Assembly (NCBI RefSeq): GCF_028682175.1
Contig: NZ_JANHKS010000042.1
Location: forward strand, 1 to 45,759
Direction: 5' to 3'
Source: Pseudomonas putida
GTDB taxonomy: Bacteria; Pseudomonadota; Gammaproteobacteria; Pseudomonadales; Pseudomonadaceae
Length of the DNA stretch: 45,759 nt
Made by a program: the position numbers and the translations under genes. The notes under the pieces were generated by a model. That model was not told the DNA's origin, did not search any database, and saw only the letters and a list, made by a program, of their open reading frames with translations. Numbering within the stretch: position 1 is the stretch's first letter; each line of letters starts with the position of its first letter. Shown here piece by piece: positions 25,100 to 33,017 of the stretch.

Positions 25100-26284
25100 T
25101 TAGTTGGTTTTGGCCGGGTCGGGCGTGTTGTCCGCAGGCGCTTTGTCATCAGGTTTTTCAGCGTCCGGGTCATCCGGGCTCAAGGTGTCTGCGCCGGGCT
25201 TCAGGCCCGCTGGCGTGATCTTTTTCCGGGTCACGGCGGGCTGGTCCCTGTCAGTGACTTCGAAACGCAAGACGCCGATCATCTGGCCGTCTTCAGTCAA
25301 CACTCGCACCTGCCATTTGCCGAGCACATCCGGTGGAAAATTCTGTTTGTGCGTCCAGGCCCGATAGCCTTCCTTACGTCCACCTCGGATGTCTAGAGCA
25401 ATTCGATCAACCTCTTCGCCATTGTGTCTCCAAACGTGATAAATCCGCTCATCCAGACCACGGGGCGCGTTGATCGAGGTGTAGGCGTACAGCCCGCCGC
25501 TGCGCAACTGCTTGACGCCGACTTCCTGGATGCTCTCGCCGGGGGTGCGGTTCTGGTTGTCGAATTGCGTGCTGACCGCCACTTCCGTCAGCCAGAGCGT
25601 GGCCGGCGGCACCCAGGAACGCAGCAGCCAGCCGGCGCCGCCGATGGCCAGCGTCATCGCGACCAGGCCCACGCCGCGTTTCCAGGTGTTGATCGGGAAA
25701 CTAGACGCCAGGCTTGGGAATGACAGCAGCACGGCAGCGATCAGCGCCAGCTTGTAGCTCTCGGCGGTGGTCAGGTGCAGGATGATCGGCATCGCCGTGA
25801 GCAAGGCGGCGAACAGGGTCAGGGTGTGCAGGGCCAGAAACAGCCAGCGGCGCGGTGCCAGCCATTTGTAGTAGAGCGGGTCGATGATGGAGATCAACGC
25901 CGCGATGGCCAGCAGGCCGGTAAATGCCAGTTGGCCGCTGTTCCAGGTGGTGGTAATGGAGAAGAACGGCAGTACGAAGAACAGGCTTTCCTGATGGATC
26001 ATCTGCGTGGCATAGCGCAGAAGCGGCTGCGGGATTTCGCGTTTGAAGATTTTTGCGATCAGCCTTACAGCACTGTTCTCAACCATCAGCCACACCCAAC
26101 TGATGAGCAGGATGGCCGCAATCCAGCTGCCGGGGCGGGACTGGCGGTCCACCATGATGAAACTGGCAATCCCCGAGCCAAACCCGAACAACGCAATCAG
26201 CCCCGGATAGCGTTTCATGAACTCCAGAACGCGCTGTACCAGTGAGTTCTGTATGAGGGCGTTGAGGTCGGGCATTGCGGTCAT
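25100..26284 (-). CDS. DUF5924/DUF2914 membrane protein leading the MCE operon
   Basis: A 394-residue protein. The N-terminal half has about six hydrophobic helices (about 30-240: LIALFGFGSGIASFIMV, WIAAILLISWVWLMV, LFFVLPFFSITTTW and others). The C-terminal DUF2914-like periplasmic/extracytoplasmic beta domain (about 245-355) contains LDERIYHVWRHNGEEVDRI and GKWQVRVLTEDGQMIGVLRF. A Pro/Asp/Lys-rich tail of about 40 residues ends the chain. It lies 10 bases ahead of the permease on the same strand, so it is probably the first gene of the lipid transport operon. Start choice is uncertain: GTG at 26287, ATG at 26284 and ATG at 26275 are all in frame. Function unknown. Confidence 0.78.
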   Translation of the reverse strand: MTAMPDLNALIQNSLVQRVLEFMKRYPGLIALFGFGSGIASFIMVDRQSRPGSWIAAILLISWVWLMVENSAVRLIAKIFKREIPQPLLRYATQMIHQESLFFVLPFFSITTTWNSGQLAFTGLLAIAALISIIDPLYYKWLAPRRWLFLALHTLTLFAALLTAMPIILHLTTAESYKLALIAAVLLSFPSLASSFPINTWKRGVGLVAMTLAIGGAGWLLRSWVPPATLWLTEVAVSTQFDNQNRTPGESIQEVGVKQLRSGGLYAYTSINAPRGLDERIYHVWRHNGEEVDRIALDIRGGRKEGYRAWTHKQNFPPDVLGKWQVRVLTEDGQMIGVLRFEVTDRDQPAVTRKKITPAGLKPGADTLSPDDPDAEKPDDKAPADNTPDPAKTN

Positions 26285-26374
26285 CACTTTGGCGTTAGGA
26301 AAATCCTGAGCAGGATACCAACATCCCCATTACCGCCGATCAATATTCATGGCGGCCCCGAAATCGCCAACACC

Positions 26375-26632
26375 GTAGCAGTCCGGCTTGCCGGCGTGGC
26401 GTCCTCAAGATCGCTCCCGCGGGCAAGCCCGGCTGCTACGCAGATCGGGGTGTTCGCAGAGTCTGGGTCTAACACCGATCCCGTAGCAGTCCGGCTTGCC
26501 GGCGTGGCGTCCTCAAGATCGCTCCCGCGGGCAAGCCCGGCTGCTACGCAGATCGGGGTGTTCGCAGAGTCTGGGTCTAACACCGATCCCGTAGCAGCAC
26601 GGCTTGCCGGCGGGAGCGGCCTCAAGGTCACC
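26375..26632. repeat. Tandem 108-bp REP-containing repeat, 2 exact units plus a partial
   Basis: Units 26375-26482 and 26483-26590 are identical over 108 bases. Each contains an inverted REP pair (GTAGCAGTCCGGCTTGCC with GGCAAGCCCGGCTGCTAC) and a 40-base spacer (ending CTAACACCGATCCC). A third, divergent start (GTAGCAGCACGGCTTGCCGG) follows at 26591 and decays by about 26632. It fills the 354-base gap between the DUF5924 gene start and the M16 peptidase stop. The remaining 26288-26374 presumably holds the DUF5924 operon promoter. Confidence 0.92.
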
Positions 26633-26638
26633 ACAGGG

Positions 26639-28021
26639 TCAGATGTGCCGCTTTCTATACGCTCGCCAGCGCCAGACGATCAGCAGCACCACCAACGCCA
26701 GCAACCCCAGCCCGATCTCGTACGCCTCGTCATAACTGACCAGCGGCTTTTCAATCCGCAGATACCCCGGCTGCGCCAGCATCTGACGCATGGCGCGGTT
26801 GGCCAGGTCCAGGCTTACGGCGCGGGTTCGCTTGGCCGGGTCCTCAAAGCGTCCGTCTTCGTAATCATTGAGCGCACCCCAGTAATAGTCCGCCAGCGCG
26901 CTGTTGCCCTGCACCGCCCATGCCTGTCTGGCAATCGAGGCCTGTTGCAGGCGGGCGAAGGTCGCAGGATCCATGCCTTCCTTGCGCAACCGCTCCAGCA
27001 TCCCGCGAACAGCACTCACTGCAGGATCCACATCGTCACGATCAAGGTCCGCGTTCAGGCTGAGAAAACCGGTGTCGCCATAGGCTTCGCGTTCCGCCGA
27101 GGGCCCGTAGGACAACCCCTTGTCCAGGCGCAGATCGCTGTACAGCGCCCAGTCCAGATAGGCTTTGACCAGATCCCAGGTTTCATCATGTTGCTCGCCC
27201 ATGTCCGGTTCAGGGAACAACAAGTGCAGCTTGGCACCATCGCCTAGCGCCCCGCGAATCAGGGTGCGTTCCGGCTCGGCCTTGTCGGTGACGGTGGCCA
27301 GTGGCGGATGTTCGCTGGGGTCCACCGCGTTGAGCTGGCCGTAGGTGCGTTCCAGATAGGCCGGCAGCAGCTTGTCCAGTTCGCCAACGATGATCAGGGT
27401 CATGTTGTTGGCCGCGTACCAGTTGTCGTGGAAGTGCTCGATCTGTTCCAGCGTCAGATGATCGACCTGCGGACGTTCAGCGCACTTGAGGCCCAGTTCC
27501 ACCGCCAATTGGCTGCCTGCGCTGTTGCCCAAGTCGCGCTTGTCCAGCCAGCGTTGCAGGTGCGAATAGTGGCCGCCGTCTTCACGCTCGACAATGCGCT
27601 TGGCGGTATCCAGGTTGGTCTGGTTGATCTGGGTGTGGGTCAGCACATCGAGCAGCAGGTCCAGCACCTTGCGCTGGTTCTGCGCGGGCGCCTCGATCAC
27701 GAAAGTGGTATCGGTGTTGCTGGTGAACGCATTCCACTCCCCGCCCAACGCCTGCATCTGCTGCTCAAGGCCGCCCTCGCCGGAGTCGTCGATGCCGCTG
27801 AACAGCAGATGTTCGAGCAGGTGCGGCAGCTCTTTGTCCTGGCAGGGAAAATCGTCAAAGCCGACGCCCACCACCAGGCGAATGGAAACGTGCCCTTTTT
27901 CAGCCGGCTTGAGCAGCAACTGCAAACCGTTGGGCAATACATAGCCTTCCACCCGAAAGCGGTCGATGGCCATGGAGGAAAGGGATGTCACAAACAGGCA
28001 AACGAACAGCAGGCAACGCAT
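26639..28021 (-). CDS. M16-family zinc metallopeptidase, C-terminally membrane-anchored
   Basis: A 460-residue exported peptidase of the pitrilysin (M16) type. The ATG at 28021 begins a signal peptide (MRCLLFVCLFVTSLSSMA); a frame extension upstream is unconvincing. The inverted zinc motif HLLEH is at 67-71, with the family context GVGFDDF...ELPHLLEHLLFSG. The distal glutamate is likely in RIVEREDGGHY. The R/Y pair region near residues 300-320 resembles LDKGLSYGPSAE. A hydrophobic helix near the end (about 433-450) with a basic tail suggests an inner-membrane anchor with the peptidase in the periplasm. The substrate is unknown. Confidence 0.87.
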   Translation of the reverse strand: MRCLLFVCLFVTSLSSMAIDRFRVEGYVLPNGLQLLLKPAEKGHVSIRLVVGVGFDDFPCQDKELPHLLEHLLFSGIDDSGEGGLEQQMQALGGEWNAFTSNTDTTFVIEAPAQNQRKVLDLLLDVLTHTQINQTNLDTAKRIVEREDGGHYSHLQRWLDKRDLGNSAGSQLAVELGLKCAERPQVDHLTLEQIEHFHDNWYAANNMTLIIVGELDKLLPAYLERTYGQLNAVDPSEHPPLATVTDKAEPERTLIRGALGDGAKLHLLFPEPDMGEQHDETWDLVKAYLDWALYSDLRLDKGLSYGPSAEREAYGDTGFLSLNADLDRDDVDPAVSAVRGMLERLRKEGMDPATFARLQQASIARQAWAVQGNSALADYYWGALNDYEDGRFEDPAKRTRAVSLDLANRAMRQMLAQPGYLRIEKPLVSYDEAYEIGLGLLALVVLLIVWRWRAYRKRHI

Positions 28022-28079
28022 AAAAACGGGCTTCCTTGCGGGCCGGTATGTGTAACAGACTTCAGACCGGCCCTGGCGT

Positions 28080-29732
28080 TCACCTCGATTGTTCAGGCTC
28101 GCTTTCGCTGGACAAGGCCCCGGTGTCGCTGGTTTCAAGTACGGCATAGGCGCTGCTGCAGAACATGGAATTCAGACGTTTCATGTCGGCGATCAGCTCG
28201 AGGTGAAGCGAACTGGTCTCGATACTCTGCACGATTTTACGTTGCAGTCTGCTGACATGGGCATGGGCCAGACGCCGTTCCTGTGCCCGGAAACGACGTT
28301 TTTCCCGAAGCAGCTGGCGCGCGCTTTCGGGGTCGCCGCTGAGAAACACCGACAGACCCAGGCGCAGGTTGGCGATCAGTTGTTCGTGCAGCCCGGAAAG
28401 CTCCTCAAGGCCCACTTCTGAGAAGGAGCGGCGCTGGGCGGTCTTCTGCTGCTGGACCTTACGCAGCATACGCTCGATCAGGCCGCTGGCCAGTTCCAGA
28501 TTGATCGACAGCTCGAAGATTTCGGCCCAGCGGCGGTTGTCCTGATCGCTCAGGTCTTCGCGAGGCATTTGCGCCAGGTACAGCTTGATCGCGTTGTAGA
28601 GCACTTCGATGTCGTCGTTCAGCCGCCGCACTTCCTGGGTCACGGCTGTCTGGTTGCCACGCAGCACCTCCTGCATGGCGCTGAGCATGCTCTCGATCAG
28701 ATCGCCGATACGCAGGGTCTCGCGCACCGCGTTGGCCAGCGCCAGGCTCGGCGTGGCCAGCGCCGAGAGGTCCAGATGACGAGGCTTGGTCTGGCCGTTG
28801 GCCTCGGCCGGCTGCGGCAGGATCGACGCACACAGGCGGCCCATCGGCGCAACGGTCGGGAGCATCAGCAGGCAGCGCAGCGAGTTGTAGATCACGTGGA
28901 AGCTGATGACCAGGCTGGCCGGGCTCAGCTCCAGCGAGTCCATCCAGTGCACCAGCGGTGTCAGCACCGGGATGATCAGCAACAGGCCGATGAGTTTGTA
29001 CAGCAGGCTGCCCAGCGCCACCTGGCGCCCGGCGACGTTTTGCATGCTGGTGCTCATGAACGCCAGCAGGCCGCTGCCGATGTTGGCGCCGATGACCAGG
29101 CCGATGGCGACCGGCAGGCTGATGATTTCCGCACCGGCCAGGGTGGCCGTCAACAGCACCGCCGCCAGGCTCGAATAGGAGATCAGCGCGAACATGGCGC
29201 CGACCAGGGCGTCGAGCAGGATGTCGCCGGTCAGCGAGGCGAACAGCACCTTGACGCCTGCGGCCTGGGTGATGGGCGCCGCTGCGGTGACGATCAGCTG
29301 CAGCGCCAGAATGATCAGGCCCAGGCCGATCCCGACGCGGCCCAGTTGGCCGATGCGGGTCTGTTTGCGCGAAAGGAAGAAAATCACCCCGAGAAAGATC
29401 AGCAGCGGCGAGAGCCACGACAGGTCGAACGTGAGAATTCGGGACATGACCGCAGTACCGACGTCGGCACCGAGCATGATCGCCAGCGCGGGCGTGAGCC
29501 CCATCAGCCCCTGGCCGACGAACGAGGTCACCAGCATGGCAGTGGCGTTGCTGCTCTGCACCAGTGCGGTGACGAGAATGCCGGCGATGAACGCCAGCGG
29601 TCGCTTGGACATGTTCTGGCTGAGCACCAGGCGCAACTGCGTGCCATAGACGCGCAGAATGCCCGTGCGAACGATGTGCGTGCCCCAGATCAACAGCGCG
29701 ACGGCGGAAAGCAAATCGAGCAGGGTCAGCAT
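28080..29732 (-). CDS. Na/Pi cotransporter family protein with PhoU-like tail
   Basis: A 550-residue membrane protein of the NptA/YjbB type. The ATG at 29732 (MLTLLDLLSAVALLIWG) starts directly in the first helix. Two repeated Na/Pi modules carry the signatures ALVQSSNATAMLVTSFV and SYSSLAAVLLTATL. The helical C-terminal half (about 335-540) resembles a PhoU domain. It probably exports or imports phosphate with sodium; YjbB of E. coli exports phosphate. It is a single gene on the minus strand with a 260-base upstream gap that includes the TerC terminator at its far end. Confidence 0.87.
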   Translation of the reverse strand: MLTLLDLLSAVALLIWGTHIVRTGILRVYGTQLRLVLSQNMSKRPLAFIAGILVTALVQSSNATAMLVTSFVGQGLMGLTPALAIMLGADVGTAVMSRILTFDLSWLSPLLIFLGVIFFLSRKQTRIGQLGRVGIGLGLIILALQLIVTAAAPITQAAGVKVLFASLTGDILLDALVGAMFALISYSSLAAVLLTATLAGAEIISLPVAIGLVIGANIGSGLLAFMSTSMQNVAGRQVALGSLLYKLIGLLLIIPVLTPLVHWMDSLELSPASLVISFHVIYNSLRCLLMLPTVAPMGRLCASILPQPAEANGQTKPRHLDLSALATPSLALANAVRETLRIGDLIESMLSAMQEVLRGNQTAVTQEVRRLNDDIEVLYNAIKLYLAQMPREDLSDQDNRRWAEIFELSINLELASGLIERMLRKVQQQKTAQRRSFSEVGLEELSGLHEQLIANLRLGLSVFLSGDPESARQLLREKRRFRAQERRLAHAHVSRLQRKIVQSIETSSLHLELIADMKRLNSMFCSSAYAVLETSDTGALSSESEPEQSR

Positions 29733-29938
29733 ACAAAAAGCCCCCTGTAGTGTGCCCAATGGGCAAGGATTGAAAGTACAGCGTGTAGCGAGCGACAGCG
29801 CTTGAGTCTTATCGTGATAAGCATGCTCAACTAAAGCTTTAGTCGGCCCGAGGCCTTATTGCCAGCATGGCACAGACGATTATTCAGTGAAACAAAACTG
29901 TAACAAATCAGCCATTTGAAGCGCGATACCCGCGCATG

Positions 29939-29967
29939 AAAAACGGGGCATTTTTCAATGCCCCGTT
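29939..29967 (-). terminator. Rho-independent terminator of TerC gene
   Basis: AACGGGGCATT (29942-29952) and AATGCCCCGTT (29957-29967) pair perfectly around a 4-base loop. The minus strand then runs into a T-run (complement of 29939-29943). Confidence 0.88.
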
Positions 29968-29992
29968 CCATTCAGCTACAACGCATCGGTTG

Positions 29993-30760
29993 TTATTGAC
30001 CCGGAACGTCCTTGCGAAGTTTCACAGGGTCCTTCAAAGCCCGCTTCTTGGCCATGGCTGTGCGCATCTTGATGTTGATCGCTTCCACCGCCAGCGAGAA
30101 CGCCATGGCGAAGTACACGTAGCCTTTTGGCACATGCACATCGAAGGATTCGGCGATCAGTACCGTACCGACGACGATCAGGAACGAAAGCGCGAGCATC
30201 TTCAGGGATGGGTGCTTGTCGATGAAGTCACTGATGACGCCCGAGCACAGCATCATGACCAGCACGGCGACGATGATCGCCGCGACCATCACCGGTACGT
30301 GGGAAACCATGCCCACGGCGGTAATGACCGAGTCCAGCGAGAACACGATGTCGATGATCGCGATCTGCACGATGGTGTACAGGAACTGGCCGCCCTTGCC
30401 TTTGGGCTCCTCCAGTTGCTCTTCCTCGCCTTCCAGGCCGTGGTAGATCTCCTGGGAGCTTTTCCACAGCAGGAACAGGCCACCGAAGAACAGGATCAGG
30501 TCGCGCCCGGAGATGCCCTGCCCCAGTACCACGAACAGGTCGTCGGTCAGGCGCATGACCCAGGTGATCGACAGCAACAGCAGGATGCGCGTGACCATCG
30601 CCAGCGCCAGGCCGAAGATGCGCGTGCGCGGCTGCATGGCCTTGGGCATGCGGCTGACCAGGATCGAGATCATGATGATGTTATCGATACCCAGAACGAT
30701 TTCCAGCGCGGTCAGGGTCAAGAAAGCAACCCAGATCTCAGGGTTGGTCAGCCATTCCAT
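29993..30760 (-). CDS. TerC-family integral membrane protein
   Basis: A 255-residue polytopic protein. The ATG at 30760 (MEWLTNPEIWVAFLTLTALEIVLG) is preferred because it starts just before TM1. The TerC family motifs LEIVLGIDNIIMIS and IAIIDIVFSLDSVITAVGM, with conserved Asp residues in membrane helices, are present. Members are implicated in metal (manganese, calcium) export or metal loading of exported proteins. A charged loop (about 105-135) separates the two halves. It follows the CitMHS gene by 67 bases on the same strand. Confidence 0.88.
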   Translation of the reverse strand: MEWLTNPEIWVAFLTLTALEIVLGIDNIIMISILVSRMPKAMQPRTRIFGLALAMVTRILLLLSITWVMRLTDDLFVVLGQGISGRDLILFFGGLFLLWKSSQEIYHGLEGEEEQLEEPKGKGGQFLYTIVQIAIIDIVFSLDSVITAVGMVSHVPVMVAAIIVAVLVMMLCSGVISDFIDKHPSLKMLALSFLIVVGTVLIAESFDVHVPKGYVYFAMAFSLAVEAINIKMRTAMAKKRALKDPVKLRKDVPGQ

Positions 30761-30827
30761 TACGTTTTCCTTTGAGCTTGTTGAGCCTAGGCCGTCGCGT
30801 GTGCGCAAGCCCGGCTGTCATTGTGAT

Positions 30828-32135
30828 TTATAGACTGCTGAATGCAGGGAAGATGCCCATCATCAGCGCGGCGATCAGTATGCAGACGCAGACCAGCACC
30901 GCCCATTTCAGGGTGAAGCGCTGGTGATCGCCAAATTCGATGCCGGCCAGCGCGACCAGCAGATAGGTCGATGGCACCAGCGGGCTCAGCAGGTGGACGG
31001 GCTGGCCGACGATCGAGGCACGTGCCATTTCCACCGGGCTGATGCCGTAATGCGCAGCGGCCTCGGACAGCACCGGCAGCACACCATAGTAGAACGCATC
31101 ATTGGACATGAAAAATGTGAACGGCATGCTGACCACCGCCGTGATGACCGCCAGATAAGGCCCCATCGCGTCAGGAATCACAGCCAGCAGGCTCTTGGAC
31201 ATGGCGTCGACCATGCCGGTACCGGACAGAATGCCGGTGAAGATACCGGCGGCGAAGATCAGGCCGACCACGGCCAGCACGCTACCGGCGTGGGCCGCGA
31301 TGCGATCCTTCTGCGCCTGCAGGCAGGGGTAGTTGACGATCATGGCGATACTGAACGCGATCATGAACAGCACAGGCAGCGGCAGCACGCCCATGATCAG
31401 CGCGATCATCAACACCAGGGTCAGCGCGCCGTTGAACCAGATCAGCTTGGGGCGACGGGCTTCAGGAAACTGCGAGACGCTGATTTCGCTGTGATCGACT
31501 TCATCGCCCGGCAGGTGCAATTCACCGAGGCGAGCACGTTCGCGTTTGCCGTAGAAGTAGGCGATGACCAGGATGGCGATTACGCCGGCCAGCATTGCAG
31601 GAATCATCGGTACGAAGATGTCGGACGGATCCACATGCAGCGCGCTCGCCGCACGGGCGGTCGGGCCGCCCCATGGCGTCATGTTCATCACGCCGCCCGC
31701 CAGGATGATAAGGCCAGCCATGATTCGCGGGCTCATGCCCAGGCGGCTGTACAGCGGCAGCATGGCGGCCACGCAGATCATGTAGGTGGTGGCGCCGTCG
31801 CCGTCCAGCGAGACGACCAGTGCCAGCACGGCGGTGCCGACCGATACCTTGACCGGGTCGCCCTTGACCAGCTTGAGGATCTTGCGCACGGCCGGGTCGA
31901 ACAGGCCGGAGTCGATCATCAGGGCAAAATACAGAATCGCGAACATCAGCATCACGCCGGTGGGCGCAAGTTTGCTGATGCCGGCGAGCATCATCGGGCC
32001 GATGTCGGTGGCGAACCCGCCGAACAGGGCAAATACGATAGGTACGATAATCAGGGCGATGAGCGCCGACAGGCGTTTGCTCATGATCAGGTACATGAAG
32101 GCGACGACCATGGCGAAGCCGAGGAAGGTCAACAT
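30828..32135 (-). CDS. CitMHS-family citrate transporter
   Basis: A 435-residue membrane carrier. The start MLTFLGFAMVVAFMYLIMS, the repeated GDGATTYMICVAAMLPLY and the C-terminal FFMSNDAFYYGVLPVLSEAA and PLVPSTYLLVALAGIEFGDH are hallmarks of CitM/CitH transporters that import metal-citrate complexes with protons. About eleven hydrophobic segments are visible. GGAG precedes the ATG by about 9 bases. No two-component or LysR gene is adjacent, so regulation is not obvious from the window. Confidence 0.9.
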   Translation of the reverse strand: MLTFLGFAMVVAFMYLIMSKRLSALIALIIVPIVFALFGGFATDIGPMMLAGISKLAPTGVMLMFAILYFALMIDSGLFDPAVRKILKLVKGDPVKVSVGTAVLALVVSLDGDGATTYMICVAAMLPLYSRLGMSPRIMAGLIILAGGVMNMTPWGGPTARAASALHVDPSDIFVPMIPAMLAGVIAILVIAYFYGKRERARLGELHLPGDEVDHSEISVSQFPEARRPKLIWFNGALTLVLMIALIMGVLPLPVLFMIAFSIAMIVNYPCLQAQKDRIAAHAGSVLAVVGLIFAAGIFTGILSGTGMVDAMSKSLLAVIPDAMGPYLAVITAVVSMPFTFFMSNDAFYYGVLPVLSEAAAHYGISPVEMARASIVGQPVHLLSPLVPSTYLLVALAGIEFGDHQRFTLKWAVLVCVCILIAALMMGIFPAFSSL

Positions 32136-32464
32136 AGAAATACTCCAGGCGTTACGCGACGAAAGAACGTTTGATACGAAGCAATCAGCTCAGGACGAGC
32201 GGCGCGAGGAGTGAGGGTGCGAACGGGAGGTGCAGCGCAGGGGTAGCAAGAGCAAGCATCAGAATCACCGAAATTGTTGTTGTTGATGGGCCGGAGAACG
32301 TCGAGCGTTCGTCCTGGCTGACCGGTCTGTCGCCGGAGGTGAGGCGATCCTAAAGGGCCAAGCTTTCAGCCAGCTTTCGCCGGGGTTTCGCTCGTCGCCG
32401 TCGGAAAAATGCAGCAAATCGGGCTTTTGGCAGTCAGAGGGAAGACACGTAAGGGAGAGCGGCC
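32136..32464. other. Divergent intergenic region, CitMHS / GFA genes
   Basis: 329 bases without a supportable gene. It must hold the promoters of the CitMHS transporter (minus) and the GFA protein (plus). I see no clear operator or terminator. Confidence 0.4.
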
Positions 32465-32866
32465 ATGACAAACAGTCATACTGGCGGGTGCCATTGCGGC
32501 CGCCTGCGTTATCATTTCGATGCGCCATTGCGCGACATCGCCCACTGTCATTGCTCGATCTGCAGGCGTACTTCCGGGGGCATCGTGGTCACCTGGATCA
32601 CCGTGCCGCTCGACGCCTTCAAGTGGCTGGGGGCAAGCCCTGCGGCCTACGATTCAGGTCCCACCTGCGTGCGGTTTTTCTGCAGCAACTGTGGGGCACA
32701 GATGGCGTTGTTCAGCCAGCACAGTCCCGACACCATGGACGTGACCATCGGCACCCTCGACCATCCAGAGAACGCCCCGGCCGAGCGGCATATCTGGACC
32801 GACAGCCGGTTGCCGTGGCTGCACCTTGATGAGCATTTGCCAGAAGAGCGCGAAGAAACGATCTAA
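32465..32866 (+). CDS. GFA-family zinc-binding protein
   Basis: A 133-residue cytoplasmic protein of the glutathione-dependent formaldehyde-activating (GFA) fold. Zinc-binding cysteines are at CHC (9-11), CHCSIC (28-33) and FFCSNCGAQ (Cys73, Cys76). This is the complete two-site pattern. Family members include the formaldehyde-glutathione adduct-forming enzyme, but most, like this one, have no proven substrate. A GGAGAG site precedes the ATG. It stands alone. Confidence 0.88.
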   Translation: MTNSHTGGCHCGRLRYHFDAPLRDIAHCHCSICRRTSGGIVVTWITVPLDAFKWLGASPAAYDSGPTCVRFFCSNCGAQMALFSQHSPDTMDVTIGTLDHPENAPAERHIWTDSRLPWLHLDEHLPEEREETI

Positions 32867-32927
32867 GCGATTGTGCGTTCCTACGGGATTGGGGGTAACG
32901 CGGGGTTTGCGCCTCACCGCCGTACCT

Positions 32928-32991
32928 GTAGCAGCACGGCTTGCCGGCGGGGGCGGCCTCGAGATCGACCCGCGGGCAACCCGGCTGCTAC
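32928..32991. repeat. REP inverted pair (GTAGCAGCACGG type)
   Basis: GTAGCAGCACGGCTTGCC to the left and GGCAACCCGGCTGCTAC to the right, imperfect arms. Located between the convergent GFA and DUF4105 genes. Confidence 0.83.
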
Positions 32992-33017
32992 GGGATTTGG
33001 GTGTGCATGGGATGTGT

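Noticed and set aside
26375..26632. CRISPR-like array
   Set aside because: Only two exact 108-base units with identical spacers and internal REP palindromes; no variable spacers and no cas genes.
30924..32174. Open frame of 416 codons opposite the CitMHS transporter
   Set aside because: Same antisense pattern (His/Gln/Asp-rich), no known domain.
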